DNA from: Oxalobacteraceae bacterium AB_14
Lineage (GTDB): Bacteria; Pseudomonadota; Gammaproteobacteria; Burkholderiales; Burkholderiaceae_D
DNA length: 64,000 bases
Direction of reading: 5' to 3'
NCBI GenBank assembly: GCA_000381565.1
Contig: KB906725.1
Coordinates: 277,727 to 341,726 of the forward strand
Under the pieces are notes generated by a model. That model searched no databases, had not been told where the DNA came from, and was given only the letters and a program-made list of their open reading frames with translations. Shown piece by piece: positions 15,661 through 25,590 of this stretch. Position 1 is the stretch's first letter. Every line of letters begins with the position of its first letter. The translations under genes were made by a program, and so were the position numbers.

Positions 15661-17226
15661 TTACTGGTGGCTGGAGCGGTAGCCGATGCGGAAACCGCCC
15701 CAGTGCTTGCCGTTCACATAGATCGGCGCCGACAAATCGTGCATCACTTCGCCGGTATCGCGCTTGTAGGTTTGCAGCAGGAAGGGCTTGGTGTTCGAGC
15801 CGCAGCGCTTGCCGGTACGGTCGCTGAAGATGCGCTTGGTGCGGTTGTTGACCATGTCGACATCGTAATTGCCGGTCAGCGGCTGCGAAAACTTCTTGTT
15901 GTGGGTGGGGAAATAGCCGTTGTTATCCACAGCGCCGGCATAGGCCAGCTGCGGCATGGCCGCCAGCAAGCCTTCCTGCAATTGCGGCAGCGCGCGGTCG
16001 GTGAAATCGTCGAAGCGGGTCTTGTGCTTGGGCGGGTCGGTGTTCGGGATAGCCGTGTAGCTGCGGTCGAACAGCGCATCGCGCGTGATCTTGCCGGAAG
16101 AGATAGCCGCCTCGAATATCCGTCCGACTTGCTCGGCCGCCTGCTGCGCGGCGATGCGGATCGCATCGTGCGAGGTCGCTATCGACGATTCGCCCAGCGC
16201 GCCGGTGATGACTTCGGCCCGCTCCGCCAGCGCCATCGCCGAACTGGCCGCGCGCGGCAATTCCTTCTCTGTGGATAACAGGCTGTCGCGGATGCTGGCG
16301 ATGGCCGCGGCGATTTCCTCGGTGGTGGCGACGTGTTCGCGCGAGGCCCTGGCGATCTCGCCGATCTCTTCCTCCGACACCCCGGACGAACGTTCGATAT
16401 TGCCCAGCAAACCATGCACCGTTTCCACATTGCCGGCCGCGTCGCTGACCTTCAGCGCCAGCGAATTCATGCCGGTCGCCGCCTGTTCGGCCTGCTGATT
16501 AATCTCGCGCACCATGGTGCTGATCTCGTCGGTGGCTTCCTTGGTGCGCAGCGCCAGCTGGCGCACCTCGCTGGCGACCACGGCAAAGCCGCGCCCCTGT
16601 TCGCCGGCGCGCGCCGCCTCGATGGCGGCGTTCAGCGCCAGCAGGTTGGTGCGGGCCGAGATTTCGCTGATGGCCTCGGTAAAACCGTAGATTTTGCGGG
16701 AATTGGTTTGCAGGCTGGCCATGACGGCCGCCGCCGTCTGCGCATCCTGGCGCGCCGTGTTGATGCGCTGCAGGCCGTGGTCGGCCTCGGTGCGGCCCGC
16801 CACCGTCTCGCCGCGCACCTGGGCGGCGATCTTGGCGGCGCGCTCGGCATTGACGGCGATGGCGGCGGTGGCCTGCGCGTTGTGGGACGCGCTGCGGACG
16901 ATCACCTCGGCCGTGCCCACGTCCAGTTCGATTTTCTTTTTGACGGACTCGACGAAATACGAGGTTTCCGCCGCGCCGATCATGATGGCGTCGATTTCTT
17001 CGCCGACCACCTGGGCGAAGCGGCGCACGCCACCCTCGTCCTTGTTCAGGCCGGCGGCCCACCAGGCCAGCACCGCCCCGGTCAGCGCCGCCGGCGCCGC
17101 TGTATAGACCAGCGCGGCGCCGTCGCCGGCCGCCAGCTTGAACAAATAGGCAAGGCAGGTACCGCCAGCCGTTGCGCCCAATAACCATAATCCACGTTGC
17201 ACCAGCTTATGCTGCAAAAGCTTCAT
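15661..17226 (-). CDS. methyl-accepting chemotaxis protein with C-terminal sensor domain
   Basis: 521 residues. Two membrane segments lie close together near the N-terminus (about 10-32 and 36-58) with almost no periplasmic loop, so this receptor probably senses from inside. The signalling hairpin is unmistakable ([20 protein letters not shown], then [20 protein letters not shown]). After the signalling domain a ~150-residue domain ends the protein ([20 protein letters not shown] ... [17 protein letters not shown]), which looks like a cache/PAS-type fold placed C-terminally. It carries two perfect DnaA boxes within its coding sequence (15923-15931, 16270-16278). Confidence 0.9.
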   Translation of the reverse strand: MKLLQHKLVQRGLWLLGATAGGTCLAYLFKLAAGDGAALVYTAAPAALTGAVLAWWAAGLNKDEGGVRRFAQVVGEEIDAIMIGAAETSYFVESVKKKIELDVGTAEVIVRSASHNAQATAAIAVNAERAAKIAAQVRGETVAGRTEADHGLQRINTARQDAQTAAAVMASLQTNSRKIYGFTEAISEISARTNLLALNAAIEAARAGEQGRGFAVVASEVRQLALRTKEATDEISTMVREINQQAEQAATGMNSLALKVSDAAGNVETVHGLLGNIERSSGVSEEEIGEIARASREHVATTEEIAAAIASIRDSLLSTEKELPRAASSAMALAERAEVITGALGESSIATSHDAIRIAAQQAAEQVGRIFEAAISSGKITRDALFDRSYTAIPNTDPPKHKTRFDDFTDRALPQLQEGLLAAMPQLAYAGAVDNNGYFPTHNKKFSQPLTGNYDVDMVNNRTKRIFSDRTGKRCGSNTKPFLLQTYKRDTGEVMHDLSAPIYVNGKHWGGFRIGYRSSHQ

Positions 17227-17281
17227 TTGTCCCCCGTTTTACCAGGCGCCTTGGCGTCTCGACTAATTTATTTCCCTGATG

Positions 17282-17737
17282 CTATTTTATGGGCAACTTG
17301 GTGGTATTCTTCACCTCTTCCATGACGGCGTAGGTATGTGTTTCGCGCACGCCCTTCTGGAGCAGGGTTTTACCCAGGAATTCGCGGTAGGCCGCCATGT
17401 CCTTGACGCGGGCTTTGACCAGATAGTCGAAGCCGCCGGCAACCATGTGGCACTCCAGCACTTCCGGTATCACCTGCACGCTGTGTTTGAAGGCGTCGAA
17501 CACTTCGGGTGTCGTGCGATCGAGCACCACTTCGATGAAGACGAGCAGGGACACATCCAGCAACTGCGGATTCAATTGAGCAGTGTAGCCCATGATATAG
17601 CCGGATTCGTGCAACTTGCGCACGCGCTCCAGGCAAGCGGCTGGTGACAGGTTCACCCGCGCCGCCAGTTCCACATTGCTGATGCGGCCATCGCTCTGCA
17701 ATTCCATCAAGATTTTTTTGCTGATCTTGTCTAACAT
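17282..17737 (-). CDS. Lrp-type regulator, probable regulator of putA
   Basis: 151 residues from the ATG giving MLDKISKKILMELQSDGRIS; longer starts would run through the operator. The winged helix-turn-helix (about 1-60) and RAM domain (about 65-145) are intact. It is divergent from putA, and Lrp-type activators of proline use (PutR) are known in exactly this arrangement. The palindrome at 17750-17768 just upstream of its start is the likely binding site. PutA here lacks the DNA-binding domain that lets some PutA proteins repress their own gene, so a separate regulator is expected. Confidence 0.9.
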   Translation of the reverse strand: MLDKISKKILMELQSDGRISNVELAARVNLSPAACLERVRKLHESGYIMGYTAQLNPQLLDVSLLVFIEVVLDRTTPEVFDAFKHSVQVIPEVLECHMVAGGFDYLVKARVKDMAAYREFLGKTLLQKGVRETHTYAVMEEVKNTTKLPIK

Positions 17738-17749
17738 TTCCGGGAACTC

Positions 17750-17768
17750 CCAAATAAATATTATTTGG
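17750..17768 (+). promoter_or_regulatory. palindromic operator between lrp-type gene and putA
   Basis: CCAAATAAATATTATTTGG: CCAAATAA and TTATTTGG arms around ATA, a perfect 19-bp dyad 12 bases before the regulator's start codon and 182 bases before putA. Consistent with an Lrp-type binding site. Confidence 0.65.
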
Positions 17769-17949
17769 TTAAATTGTCGCACTAAAAACAATCTATTGCT
17801 AGCCCCCTGCAATACCAGAATTAATCCAGAAGAAATCCCACTACAATCGAATCATCAGCAGTTGACTCAGATTCACGCTCTCCGGCACCCGCAGGCAGAG
17901 CGTTTTTTTGTAATCAGCCGCGCCCAAATTTTCCTTCTGAGAGTATTCA

Positions 17950-20900
17950 ATGCAAGCAGCAGCAGCCACCGGTTTTACCCCTTTCGCCGCCATGCAGGCC
18001 GAAATCCTGCGCGACCCGATTCCCCTGCGCGCAGCAGTGACGGCAGCCTACCGCCGTGACGAAGTCAGCGCCGTTCAATGGCTGCTGGAACAAATCAAGA
18101 ACAACGACGCCGGCGCGCTGAAACAAGCCCAGCAACTGGCGCATAAACTGGTCAGTTCGGTGCGCGAACAGCGCACCCGCGCCTCCGGCGTCGACGCCTT
18201 GATGCACGAGTTTTCGCTGTCGTCGGAAGAGGGCGTGGCGCTGATGTGTTTGGCCGAAGCACTGTTGCGTATTCCCGACAACGCCACCGCCGACCGCCTG
18301 ATCGCCGACAAAATCAGCAAGGGCGACTGGCGCAAGCACCTGGGCGAATCGCCTTCGCTGTTCGTCAACGCCGCCACCTGGGGCCTGCTGATCACCGGCA
18401 AGCTGGTCTCCACCAGCAGCGAAACCGGCCTGGGCTCGGCGCTGACCAAGCTCATTTCCAAGGGCGGCGAACCGCTGATCCGTAAAGGCGTGGACCTGGC
18501 GATGCGCATGCTGGGCAACCAGTTCGTCACCGGCCAGACCATAGCCGAGGCGATCAAGAACGGCCAGTCCAACGAGGCGCGCGGCTATCGTTACTCTTAT
18601 GACATGCTGGGCGAAGCGGCGCTGACCGAGGCCGACGCCAAGCATTACTACGCTTCCTACGAAACCGCGATCCATGCGATCGGCAAGGCCTCGAACGGCC
18701 GCGGCATCAAGAACGGCCCCGGCATTTCGGTCAAACTGTCGGCGCTGCACCCACGCTACAGCCGCGCCCAGCGCAGCCGCGTGATGGAAGAACTGCTGCC
18801 GCGCGTGCGCGAACTGATGCTGTTGGCCAAGCACTACGACATCGGCCTGAACATCGATGCGGAAGAGGCCGATCGCCTGGAACTGTCGCTGGACCTGGTC
18901 GAGGCGCTGGCCCACGACCCCGAGCTGGCCGGCTTCGAAGGCATCGGCATCGTCGTGCAGGCTTACCAGAAGCGCTGCCCCTTCGTCATCGACTACCTGA
19001 TCGACCTGGCCAAGCGCAGCGGCCGCAAGTTCATGGTGCGCCTGGTCAAGGGCGCGTACTGGGATGCCGAGATCAAGCGCGCCCAGGTTGACGGCATGAG
19101 CGGCTATCCGGTCTACACCCGCAAGGTCTACACCGACGTGTCCTACCTGGTGTGCGCGCAAAAACTGCTGGGCTCGACCGGCGTGATCTATCCGCAGTTC
19201 GCCACCCACAACGCGCAAACCCTGTCGACCATCTACACCTGGGCCAAGCGCGACGGCGTGACCGACTATGAATTCCAGTGCCTGCACGGCATGGGCGAAT
19301 CGCTGTACGACCAGGTGGTCGGCAAGGACAACCTGGACAAGCCGTGCCGCATCTACGCGCCGGTCGGCACCCACGAAACGCTGCTGGCCTACCTGGTGCG
19401 CCGGCTGCTGGAAAACGGCGCCAACTCGTCCTTCGTCAACCAGATCGTCGACGCAGCGATCCCGGTCGATTCGCTGGTCAAGGACCCGGTCGCCCAGGCG
19501 CGCGAACAGGGCGGCCTGCCGCACACCGGCATCGCCCTGCCGCTGGACATGTTCGGCGACCGCAAGAACTCGGCCGGTTTCGACCTGGCCAATGAAGATG
19601 TGCTGCGTAAAATTTCGGCGGAACTGGCCGTACCGCGCAGCTGGCGCGCCGCGCCCTTGCTGGCGGGCGGCCTGAGCGCCGGCCAGCCGACGCAGGACGT
19701 GAGCAACCCGGCGCAACGCAGCGACATCGTCGGCCAGCTGGTGGAGGCGAGCGCCGCCGACGTGGAAACCGCGCTGGCCAGCGCCAGCAATTTCGCCATG
19801 GATTGGCAGACCACCGAACCGTCGCTGCGCGCCGCCGCACTGAACCGCGCCGCCGACCTGTTCGAAGCCAACGCCATGGAACTGATGACCCTGGCGATCC
19901 GCGAAGCCGGCAAATCGCTGCCGAACGCCATCGCCGAGCTGCGCGAAGCGGTCGACTTCCTGCGCTACTACGCCGGCGAAGTGCACGGCACGACCAACAC
20001 CCTGGCGCTCGGTCCGGTGACTTGCATCAGCCCGTGGAACTTCCCGCTGGCGATCTTCACCGGCCAGGTGGCCGCCTCGCTGGCGGCCGGCAACGTGGTG
20101 CTGGCCAAGCCGGCCGAGCAGACCCCGCTGATCGCCCACCGCGCCGTCGAGCTGCTGCACCAAGCGGGCATCCCGCAAGCCGCCCTGCAATTCCTGCCGG
20201 GCCGCGGCGAGGTGGTCGGCGCCGCGCTGACCGCCGATGCGCGCGTCAAAGGCGTGATCTTCACCGGCTCGACCGAAGTGGCGCAGCTGATCAACCGCAC
20301 CCTGGCCAAGCGCGCCGCCGCTGAAAACGCCGACATCCCGCTGATCGCCGAGACCGGCGGCCAGAACGCCATGATCGTCGATTCGTCGGCGTTGCCGGAG
20401 CAGGTGGTGCAGGATGCGATTTCGTCGGCCTTCGACAGCGCCGGCCAGCGTTGCTCGGCGCTGCGCGTGCTGTTCTTGCAGGAAGACATCGCCGACAAGA
20501 CCATCAAAATGCTCAAGGGCGCAATGCTGGAACTGCAAGTCGGCTGCCCGGACCGCCTGGTGACCGATATCGGCCCGGTGATCGACGCCGAAGCCCAGCA
20601 AAACCTGCTGGCGCACATCAACAAGCTGAAGGCGACCGCGCTGAACTACTTCTCGCTGGACCTGCCTGCCCACGTGACGGCTGCCGGCACCTTTGTGCCG
20701 CCGACCGTGCTGGAAATCCGCTCGCTGTCCGAACTGACGCAGGAAGTGTTCGGCCCGGTCCTGCACGTGATCCGTTACAAGCGCGCCGATCTGCCGAAGC
20801 TGATCGAGCAGATCAACGAAAGCGGCTACGGCCTGACGCTGGGCGTGCACTCGCGCATCGATGAAACCATCGACTACATCACCGCGCGCGCACATGTCGG

Positions 20901-21603
20901 CAATATCTACGTCAACCGCAACATCGTCGGCGCGGTGGTCGGTGTGCAGCCGTTCGGCGGCGAAGGCAAATCCGGCACCGGCCCGAAAGCCGGCGGTCCG
21001 CTGTACCTGAAGCGTCTGCAACGTGGCGCCATCACCAGCACCCAGCACGAGCGCGTGGCGACACCTGCCCTGGATGGGCTGGCAGCCTGGTCGAAAGCGC
21101 ACGGCCACGAACGCGCCGCAGCCCTGGCCGAGCAGTACAGCCGCACCACGATGCTGGGCAACCTGACCGTGTTGCCTGGCCCGACCGGCGAACGCAATAC
21201 GCTGGCGCTGGTCGCACGCGGCTCCGTGGTCTGCGCGGCCGGCACGCAGGCAGGCCTGCTGAACCAGATCGCAGCGACGCTGGCGACCGGCAATATCGCG
21301 CTGTTGACGGCGGAATCGTCCAAATTGCTGCCTGCGGACCTGCCGATAGTGGTCAAGGAGCGCATCCAGGTAGTTGGCACCCTGGAAAGCTTCGCCGGCG
21401 ATTTCCAGATCGCGCTGGTGGAGACGATGCTGGTCGCCGGCCTGCGCGCCTCGCTGGCGGCCCGTAGCGGGGCGCTGGTGGGCTTGATCGACACCAGCGA
21501 GGATGGCGCCATCCCCCTGTGGCGTTTGCTCGCTGAGCGCGCTCTGTGCGTGAATACGACGGCAGCCGGCGGCAACGCCAGCCTGATGACGCTGGACGCA
21601 TAA
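17950..21603 (+). CDS. putA: bifunctional proline dehydrogenase / P5C dehydrogenase
   Basis: Oxidises proline to glutamate in two channelled steps, feeding electrons to quinone through FAD. 1217 residues. The frame starts directly with the arm/alpha region (DPIPLRAAVTAAYRRDEVSA) and has no ribbon-helix-helix DNA-binding domain. The FAD barrel covers about 180-480 (for example EEADRLELSLDLVEALAHDP and RLVKGAYWDAEIKRAQVDGM). The aldehyde dehydrogenase part follows (CISPWNFPLAIFTGQ; Glu in ETGG, catalytic Cys near 835 in AGQRCSALR). A further C-terminal domain after about 1030 is the long-PutA extension that closes the tunnel. An Lrp-type regulator is divergent upstream. Confidence 0.97.
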   Translation: MQAAAATGFTPFAAMQAEILRDPIPLRAAVTAAYRRDEVSAVQWLLEQIKNNDAGALKQAQQLAHKLVSSVREQRTRASGVDALMHEFSLSSEEGVALMCLAEALLRIPDNATADRLIADKISKGDWRKHLGESPSLFVNAATWGLLITGKLVSTSSETGLGSALTKLISKGGEPLIRKGVDLAMRMLGNQFVTGQTIAEAIKNGQSNEARGYRYSYDMLGEAALTEADAKHYYASYETAIHAIGKASNGRGIKNGPGISVKLSALHPRYSRAQRSRVMEELLPRVRELMLLAKHYDIGLNIDAEEADRLELSLDLVEALAHDPELAGFEGIGIVVQAYQKRCPFVIDYLIDLAKRSGRKFMVRLVKGAYWDAEIKRAQVDGMSGYPVYTRKVYTDVSYLVCAQKLLGSTGVIYPQFATHNAQTLSTIYTWAKRDGVTDYEFQCLHGMGESLYDQVVGKDNLDKPCRIYAPVGTHETLLAYLVRRLLENGANSSFVNQIVDAAIPVDSLVKDPVAQAREQGGLPHTGIALPLDMFGDRKNSAGFDLANEDVLRKISAELAVPRSWRAAPLLAGGLSAGQPTQDVSNPAQRSDIVGQLVEASAADVETALASASNFAMDWQTTEPSLRAAALNRAADLFEANAMELMTLAIREAGKSLPNAIAELREAVDFLRYYAGEVHGTTNTLALGPVTCISPWNFPLAIFTGQVAASLAAGNVVLAKPAEQTPLIAHRAVELLHQAGIPQAALQFLPGRGEVVGAALTADARVKGVIFTGSTEVAQLINRTLAKRAAAENADIPLIAETGGQNAMIVDSSALPEQVVQDAISSAFDSAGQRCSALRVLFLQEDIADKTIKMLKGAMLELQVGCPDRLVTDIGPVIDAEAQQNLLAHINKLKATALNYFSLDLPAHVTAAGTFVPPTVLEIRSLSELTQEVFGPVLHVIRYKRADLPKLIEQINESGYGLTLGVHSRIDETIDYITARAHVGNIYVNRNIVGAVVGVQPFGGEGKSGTGPKAGGPLYLKRLQRGAITSTQHERVATPALDGLAAWSKAHGHERAAALAEQYSRTTMLGNLTVLPGPTGERNTLALVARGSVVCAAGTQAGLLNQIAATLATGNIALLTAESSKLLPADLPIVVKERIQVVGTLESFAGDFQIALVETMLVAGLRASLAARSGALVGLIDTSEDGAIPLWRLLAERALCVNTTAAGGNASLMTLDA

Positions 21604-21631
21604 CTGTAACGATCACCTGTTGTTGTTTTGA

Positions 21632-21660
21632 GGGCCAGGATAAAACCTGGCCCTTTTTTT
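21632..21660 (+). terminator. rho-independent terminator of putA
   Basis: GGGCCAGG, loop ATAAAA, CCTGGCCC, then seven T. It ends at the stop codon of the convergent mtnN gene. Confidence 0.95.
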
Positions 21661-22345
21661 ACGCTTTGCAGAAGTTCTCGATGACTTCATACGCGTAGCG
21701 CGACGCTACTGTCTTGATGAAGTGCATGAAATCGACGGCGGCATTGTCGTTGGCGTTGTCCGAGATCGTGCGGATGATGGCAAACGGGATGCCCAGCTCG
21801 AAACACACTTGCGCCACCGCTGCGCCTTCCATTTCCACCGCCAATAAATCGGGAAAAGCGGCTTTCAAGCCCTGAATCTGGGTCAGTTTGCCTATAAATT
21901 GATCACCACTGGCGATCAATCCGCGGTGCACCCGTGTGGTTTGCGCGGCGGCGGTAGCCAATCGCTGGGTCAGCGCGGTGTCGGTGGCGAAGCGCGACAG
22001 GCCTGTCAGCGGGATCTCAAACTGTGGAAAAAGCGGGCTGGCGTCGAAATCATGCTGAACCAGCTCTTCAGCGACGACGATATCCCCGACTTTCACATTT
22101 TTATCCCCGCTTCCAGCGACGCCGGTGAAGACGATGTGGGTAACTCCGAACTTTTCCACAAGGATGGAGGCTGTCATCGCTGCTGCAACCTTGCCTATAC
22201 GCGACAGAACGCACACAGCGTCGATTTCCCAGAGCTTCCCGCCCGTGTACTCCCGCATGCCGTGGACGAGCTTGTAGGGGCTCTGAAGGGCTTCTATCAG
22301 CCCGTGCTGTTCTTCAGCCAAAGCGCTGATGATGCCTAAACGCAT
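21659..22345 (-). CDS. mtnN: 5'-methylthioadenosine / S-adenosylhomocysteine nucleosidase
   Basis: Cleaves adenine from MTA and SAH, recycling methyl-donor by-products. 228 residues from the ATG giving MRLGIISALAEEQHGLIEAL, with AGGGA upstream; the longer frame adds an 18-residue leader without family similarity. Landmarks are FTGVAGSGDKNVKVGDIVVA, the catalytic Glu in LLAVEMEGAAVAQV and the Asp in IIRTISDNAND. The promoter side faces the origin-like module at 22491-22720. Confidence 0.95.
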   Translation of the reverse strand: MRLGIISALAEEQHGLIEALQSPYKLVHGMREYTGGKLWEIDAVCVLSRIGKVAAAMTASILVEKFGVTHIVFTGVAGSGDKNVKVGDIVVAEELVQHDFDASPLFPQFEIPLTGLSRFATDTALTQRLATAAAQTTRVHRGLIASGDQFIGKLTQIQGLKAAFPDLLAVEMEGAAVAQVCFELGIPFAIIRTISDNANDNAAVDFMHFIKTVASRYAYEVIENFCKA

Positions 22346-22490
22346 AGTTTTCCCTGGTTTGTAGAAGTGGAGGCTGTGGATTTCGCGCTGCTTTTCCACA
22401 GCAGTTTACAAAAAACGATCGATTTTAAGGCGTTTTTTGTGGTCGCGAGTGTTTTCAAAGCACGAGCAGGCCTTCAGATTCGCGTTTTAC

Positions 22491-22720
22491 GGGTTTAGTA
22501 GTTTACAAAAGATTTATATAAAAATAGTAGTAATAGTAAACGGCCAAAAGCCTGTGGATAAGTCATGTATACGTTTACAAATCATCCGTTTACGAGAAAG
22601 ATAAGCGCTTGCATAAGCGCTGTACCAGTTCAGGAGCAATTCTGTATAAAATGACGGCCTTTGGACAACTTCGTCCTTACTCACAAGTCGTCCTGTGGAT
22701 ATCCAGCGACTTATTCACAG
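22491..22720 (+). other. origin-like module A (AT-rich, TAG repeats, DnaA boxes)
   Basis: From left to right: GGGTTTA, an AT-rich block TATATAAAAATAGTAGTA (22515-22532) that runs into further TAG/TAA triplets, a short GC-rich spacer, TGTGGATAA (22553-22561), GTTTACG, GCATAAGCG (22611-22619), TTACTCACA (22677-22685), TGTGGATAT (22694-22702) and TTATTCACA (22711-22719). The order AT-rich / DnaA-trio-like triplets / GC-rich / DnaA box matches the basal unwinding system known from bacterial origins. The right part overlaps the last codons of the GGDEF/EAL gene. A second copy is at 25591-25826. Confidence 0.6.
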
Positions 22721-25469
22721 GCGCCAGCTCGCTTTTGATCTGTTTTTCCAGTTCTTCGCCTGAAATCGGCTTGGAAATCAGATATCCCTGCCCTAAATCG
22801 CATCCAGCGGCTGTCAGAGCGGCTAGTTGTTGAGGCGTTTCGATGCCTTCGGCGATTACTTTGATGTTCAGCTTGTGCGCCATGGCGATAATTGCCTCGC
22901 AAAGCACGATGCCCTCGGTGCCACTGGACAGATTTGAGACAAAAGTTGGGTCGATCTTGATGTAATCGATATCGAAACGCTTTAAAAACGCCACCGAGCA
23001 GTAGCCGGTGCCGAAATCGTCCAGCGAAATCTGCATATGGGCATGCTGGAAAGCCAACATTCGTTCCGCAACCGAGTTGGCAGGGTCCAAAAGCAGGTTT
23101 TCCGTCACTTCGATGATGATGCTGTTGGCGTTCAAGTGCAGTTCCTGCAGAAAATCCAGCCATTGCTGGTAGTTGCTGCCGTTGTCGCGGAACTGCCAGG
23201 CCGATTTGTTCACGCTGACCTGGAAATCGGGCAATCCCAGCGCCTGTAATTTCTGCACTTCCCGGGCCGCCTGTTTGAAAACCCAGTCGCCGATGCCGAC
23301 GATCATGCCGCTGCTTTCCGCGATGCTGATGAATTCAGCGGGATTGAGTAGTCCGCGCATAGGGTGTTGCCAGCGTACCAGTGCTTCCGCCTTGCAAATC
23401 TTGCCGCTGGCCAGGTCGATAATTGGCTGGAACAAGATCCGCAATTCGTCGTGATTGACCGCCTCGCGCAATTCGTTGACCAGGGCCATGCGCACCCGCG
23501 TCGCTTCCTGCATGAATGGAGCGAAATAATTGAAGCGGTTGCGGCCCTGTTGCTTGGCCGCGTACATGGCCTGGTCGGCGTTTTTGATTAAAGTTTCCGC
23601 ATCGGCGCCATCCTCTGGGTAGAGCGTGATGCCGATGCTGCTCGAAATTCGGGCAATATGCTTGTCGCCATCGTTGCCCAGGTTGAACGGCGTGCTCATT
23701 TGCTTGAGAATTTCCTGGGCTGTGCGCACCACATCGCCGGCGTTATGCAACTCGCTGAGGATGATGGTGAATTCGTCACCGCCTAGCCGGGCCACCGTAT
23801 CGGTGCCGCGCACGGTGTTGGACAAGCGGCTTGCCACTTCTTTGAGCAGCAAATCACCTTTATCGTGGCCCAGTGTGTCGTTAATTTCCTTGAAGTGGTC
23901 CAGATCGATGAAAACCAGCGCCATCGGCAGATGGGAGCGGTCGGTTTTTTTCATTTCCAGGCGCAGATGCTCGTGGAACATGCGGCGATTCGGCAAGCCT
24001 GTCAGCGCATCGAAATTGGCCTGGCGCCAGATCAATTCCTCCGATGCCTTCTTCTTCGTGATGTCGCTTAACAGCGCCACGTAGCGGAAAGGATTCCCCA
24101 TCTCATCGTAGACGGTGTTGAAGCGCATCGCGACCAGGTATTCATCGCCGTCCTTATGCTGGTGCCAGAGTTCGCCTTCCCATTGTCCGGTGTGGGCGAT
24201 CGATTCATACATGCGGGTGAAGAAATTGATGTCTTGCCGGTTGGTCGTCAGTTCATAGCCGCGGTGGCCGATGACTTCTTTTTCCGTATAGCCGCTCAAT
24301 AGGGAAAAGGCTGGATTCACGGTCAATATGCGGCCATCGGCGTCGGTGACCATCATGCCTTCGCCGCTATTTTGGAAAAGCAAGGCCGCCAGCTTCATGG
24401 ATTCTTCGTTTTTCTTGCGTTCTTCCTCGTTGACCAGCAGCTTTTGCTCCATTTCACGACTGGCGGCATACAGGGAGCGGAAGCGCAGTTCGCGTTCTTC
24501 CTGCTTGGTGTAGGTGCGCAATGAAAAATGACCGGCGCCTGCCATCAGTATCAGCAACATGATCAAACCAGCGCCAGCAATCAGGTAGTTTTGCTGAATG
24601 AGCCTGGCCGATTCCAGATCGTTGCTGCCGACAACGATGATCAACGGCAGGTTTCCAAAAACCCGATAACTGAACACACGCGTGAGATTGCCGGTACTGC
24701 TGACGGTTTTAAAGGTTCCGGAACTGGCGCGGCGTACATTGTCGAACAGGTCGGTGTGGCCCAGATCGCGTGCAAAGGTTTGTTCGAAATCGGGGACCCC
24801 GGCGATTACTTTGCCGCCGCTGTGTATCAGCGCGATCGATATATCGGAACTGAAACGTGAATTTTCAAACACCGTGACATAGCGGTTGACGTTGAGCGGT
24901 GCGACGATCACTCCAAGGAATTCCCCCTTGGAACTTTCCACACGACGGCTGAGAAAAAGCAGTCTTTGCTTGCTTCGTCGTCCTATCGAAGGTGCGCCGA
25001 TGAACAGCTTGCCACGCATGGCGACATCTTGAAGGGCTTTGAAGTAATCGCGATCGCCGTATCGGGTGCCGGAAATGTTGTTGCTGGTAGAGCTGGCGAT
25101 TGCCTCACCCTTGGTGTCTAGAAAGCTGATCCAGTATTCGCTGTTGAAACCGGATCCACGCGAGGACAACAGTTCCGACATTGTTTCCGGTGAGCGACGT
25201 TGTTGAGCGCTCAGAACTTTGATGGCGTTGGCAAATCCAATCAGCGACAGGTCGATCGATTGAATCGAGTACAGCACATGCGCTTCCATCGCTTTGACAT
25301 AGTGCTCGGTCTGCGTTTTGAGGGCGAGTTCGCGTTCGACGTAGGTGGTGCGGAATTGAGAAACGACCACGGCAATGGCAAGCGCAGCCATGAGGAAAAG
25401 GCCGGTGATCAGACGTCGCCGAAAGCGCAGATAAGCCGGCGACCGCAGATTTTTGCGCTGTGAGGACAA
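22677..25469 (-). CDS. membrane-bound GGDEF/EAL protein with dCACHE and PAS domains
   Basis: A c-di-GMP synthesis and/or degradation enzyme of the inner membrane, 930 residues. TM1 about 18-40, a periplasmic double-cache sensor to about 290, TM2 about 293-315, a coiled linker, a PAS domain about 360-470, GGDEF about 480-640 and EAL about 660-910. The GGDEF signature is intact (VARLGGDEFTIIL, near 562), as are the EAL signature (CKAEALVRWQHP, near 692) and DDFGTGYCS. Both activities may therefore exist. Two origin-like modules flank the gene, and its stop lies inside one of them. Confidence 0.95.
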   Translation of the reverse strand: MSSQRKNLRSPAYLRFRRRLITGLFLMAALAIAVVVSQFRTTYVERELALKTQTEHYVKAMEAHVLYSIQSIDLSLIGFANAIKVLSAQQRRSPETMSELLSSRGSGFNSEYWISFLDTKGEAIASSTSNNISGTRYGDRDYFKALQDVAMRGKLFIGAPSIGRRSKQRLLFLSRRVESSKGEFLGVIVAPLNVNRYVTVFENSRFSSDISIALIHSGGKVIAGVPDFEQTFARDLGHTDLFDNVRRASSGTFKTVSSTGNLTRVFSYRVFGNLPLIIVVGSNDLESARLIQQNYLIAGAGLIMLLILMAGAGHFSLRTYTKQEERELRFRSLYAASREMEQKLLVNEEERKKNEESMKLAALLFQNSGEGMMVTDADGRILTVNPAFSLLSGYTEKEVIGHRGYELTTNRQDINFFTRMYESIAHTGQWEGELWHQHKDGDEYLVAMRFNTVYDEMGNPFRYVALLSDITKKKASEELIWRQANFDALTGLPNRRMFHEHLRLEMKKTDRSHLPMALVFIDLDHFKEINDTLGHDKGDLLLKEVASRLSNTVRGTDTVARLGGDEFTIILSELHNAGDVVRTAQEILKQMSTPFNLGNDGDKHIARISSSIGITLYPEDGADAETLIKNADQAMYAAKQQGRNRFNYFAPFMQEATRVRMALVNELREAVNHDELRILFQPIIDLASGKICKAEALVRWQHPMRGLLNPAEFISIAESSGMIVGIGDWVFKQAAREVQKLQALGLPDFQVSVNKSAWQFRDNGSNYQQWLDFLQELHLNANSIIIEVTENLLLDPANSVAERMLAFQHAHMQISLDDFGTGYCSVAFLKRFDIDYIKIDPTFVSNLSSGTEGIVLCEAIIAMAHKLNIKVIAEGIETPQQLAALTAAGCDLGQGYLISKPISGEELEKQIKSELAPVNKSLDIHRTTCE

Positions 25470-25590
25470 AATGTCTCCGCCAGGGGCTGTTTGTTTGCGA
25501 ATCCAGTATAGGGGAAAGCAGATGTTGGCGAAATCTTATTTCCGTTTCAGTGGGGTATCAGGCAGTTCAGGCGTATGCGCCTGTGGTTTT

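Noticed and set aside
17947..21108. A 1053-residue minus-strand open frame opposite putA
   Set aside because: Complement of putA in GC-rich codons; low-complexity composition and no domain. The same applies to the 858-residue frame opposite atpA/atpG (45389-47965) and the 645-residue frame opposite mnmG.
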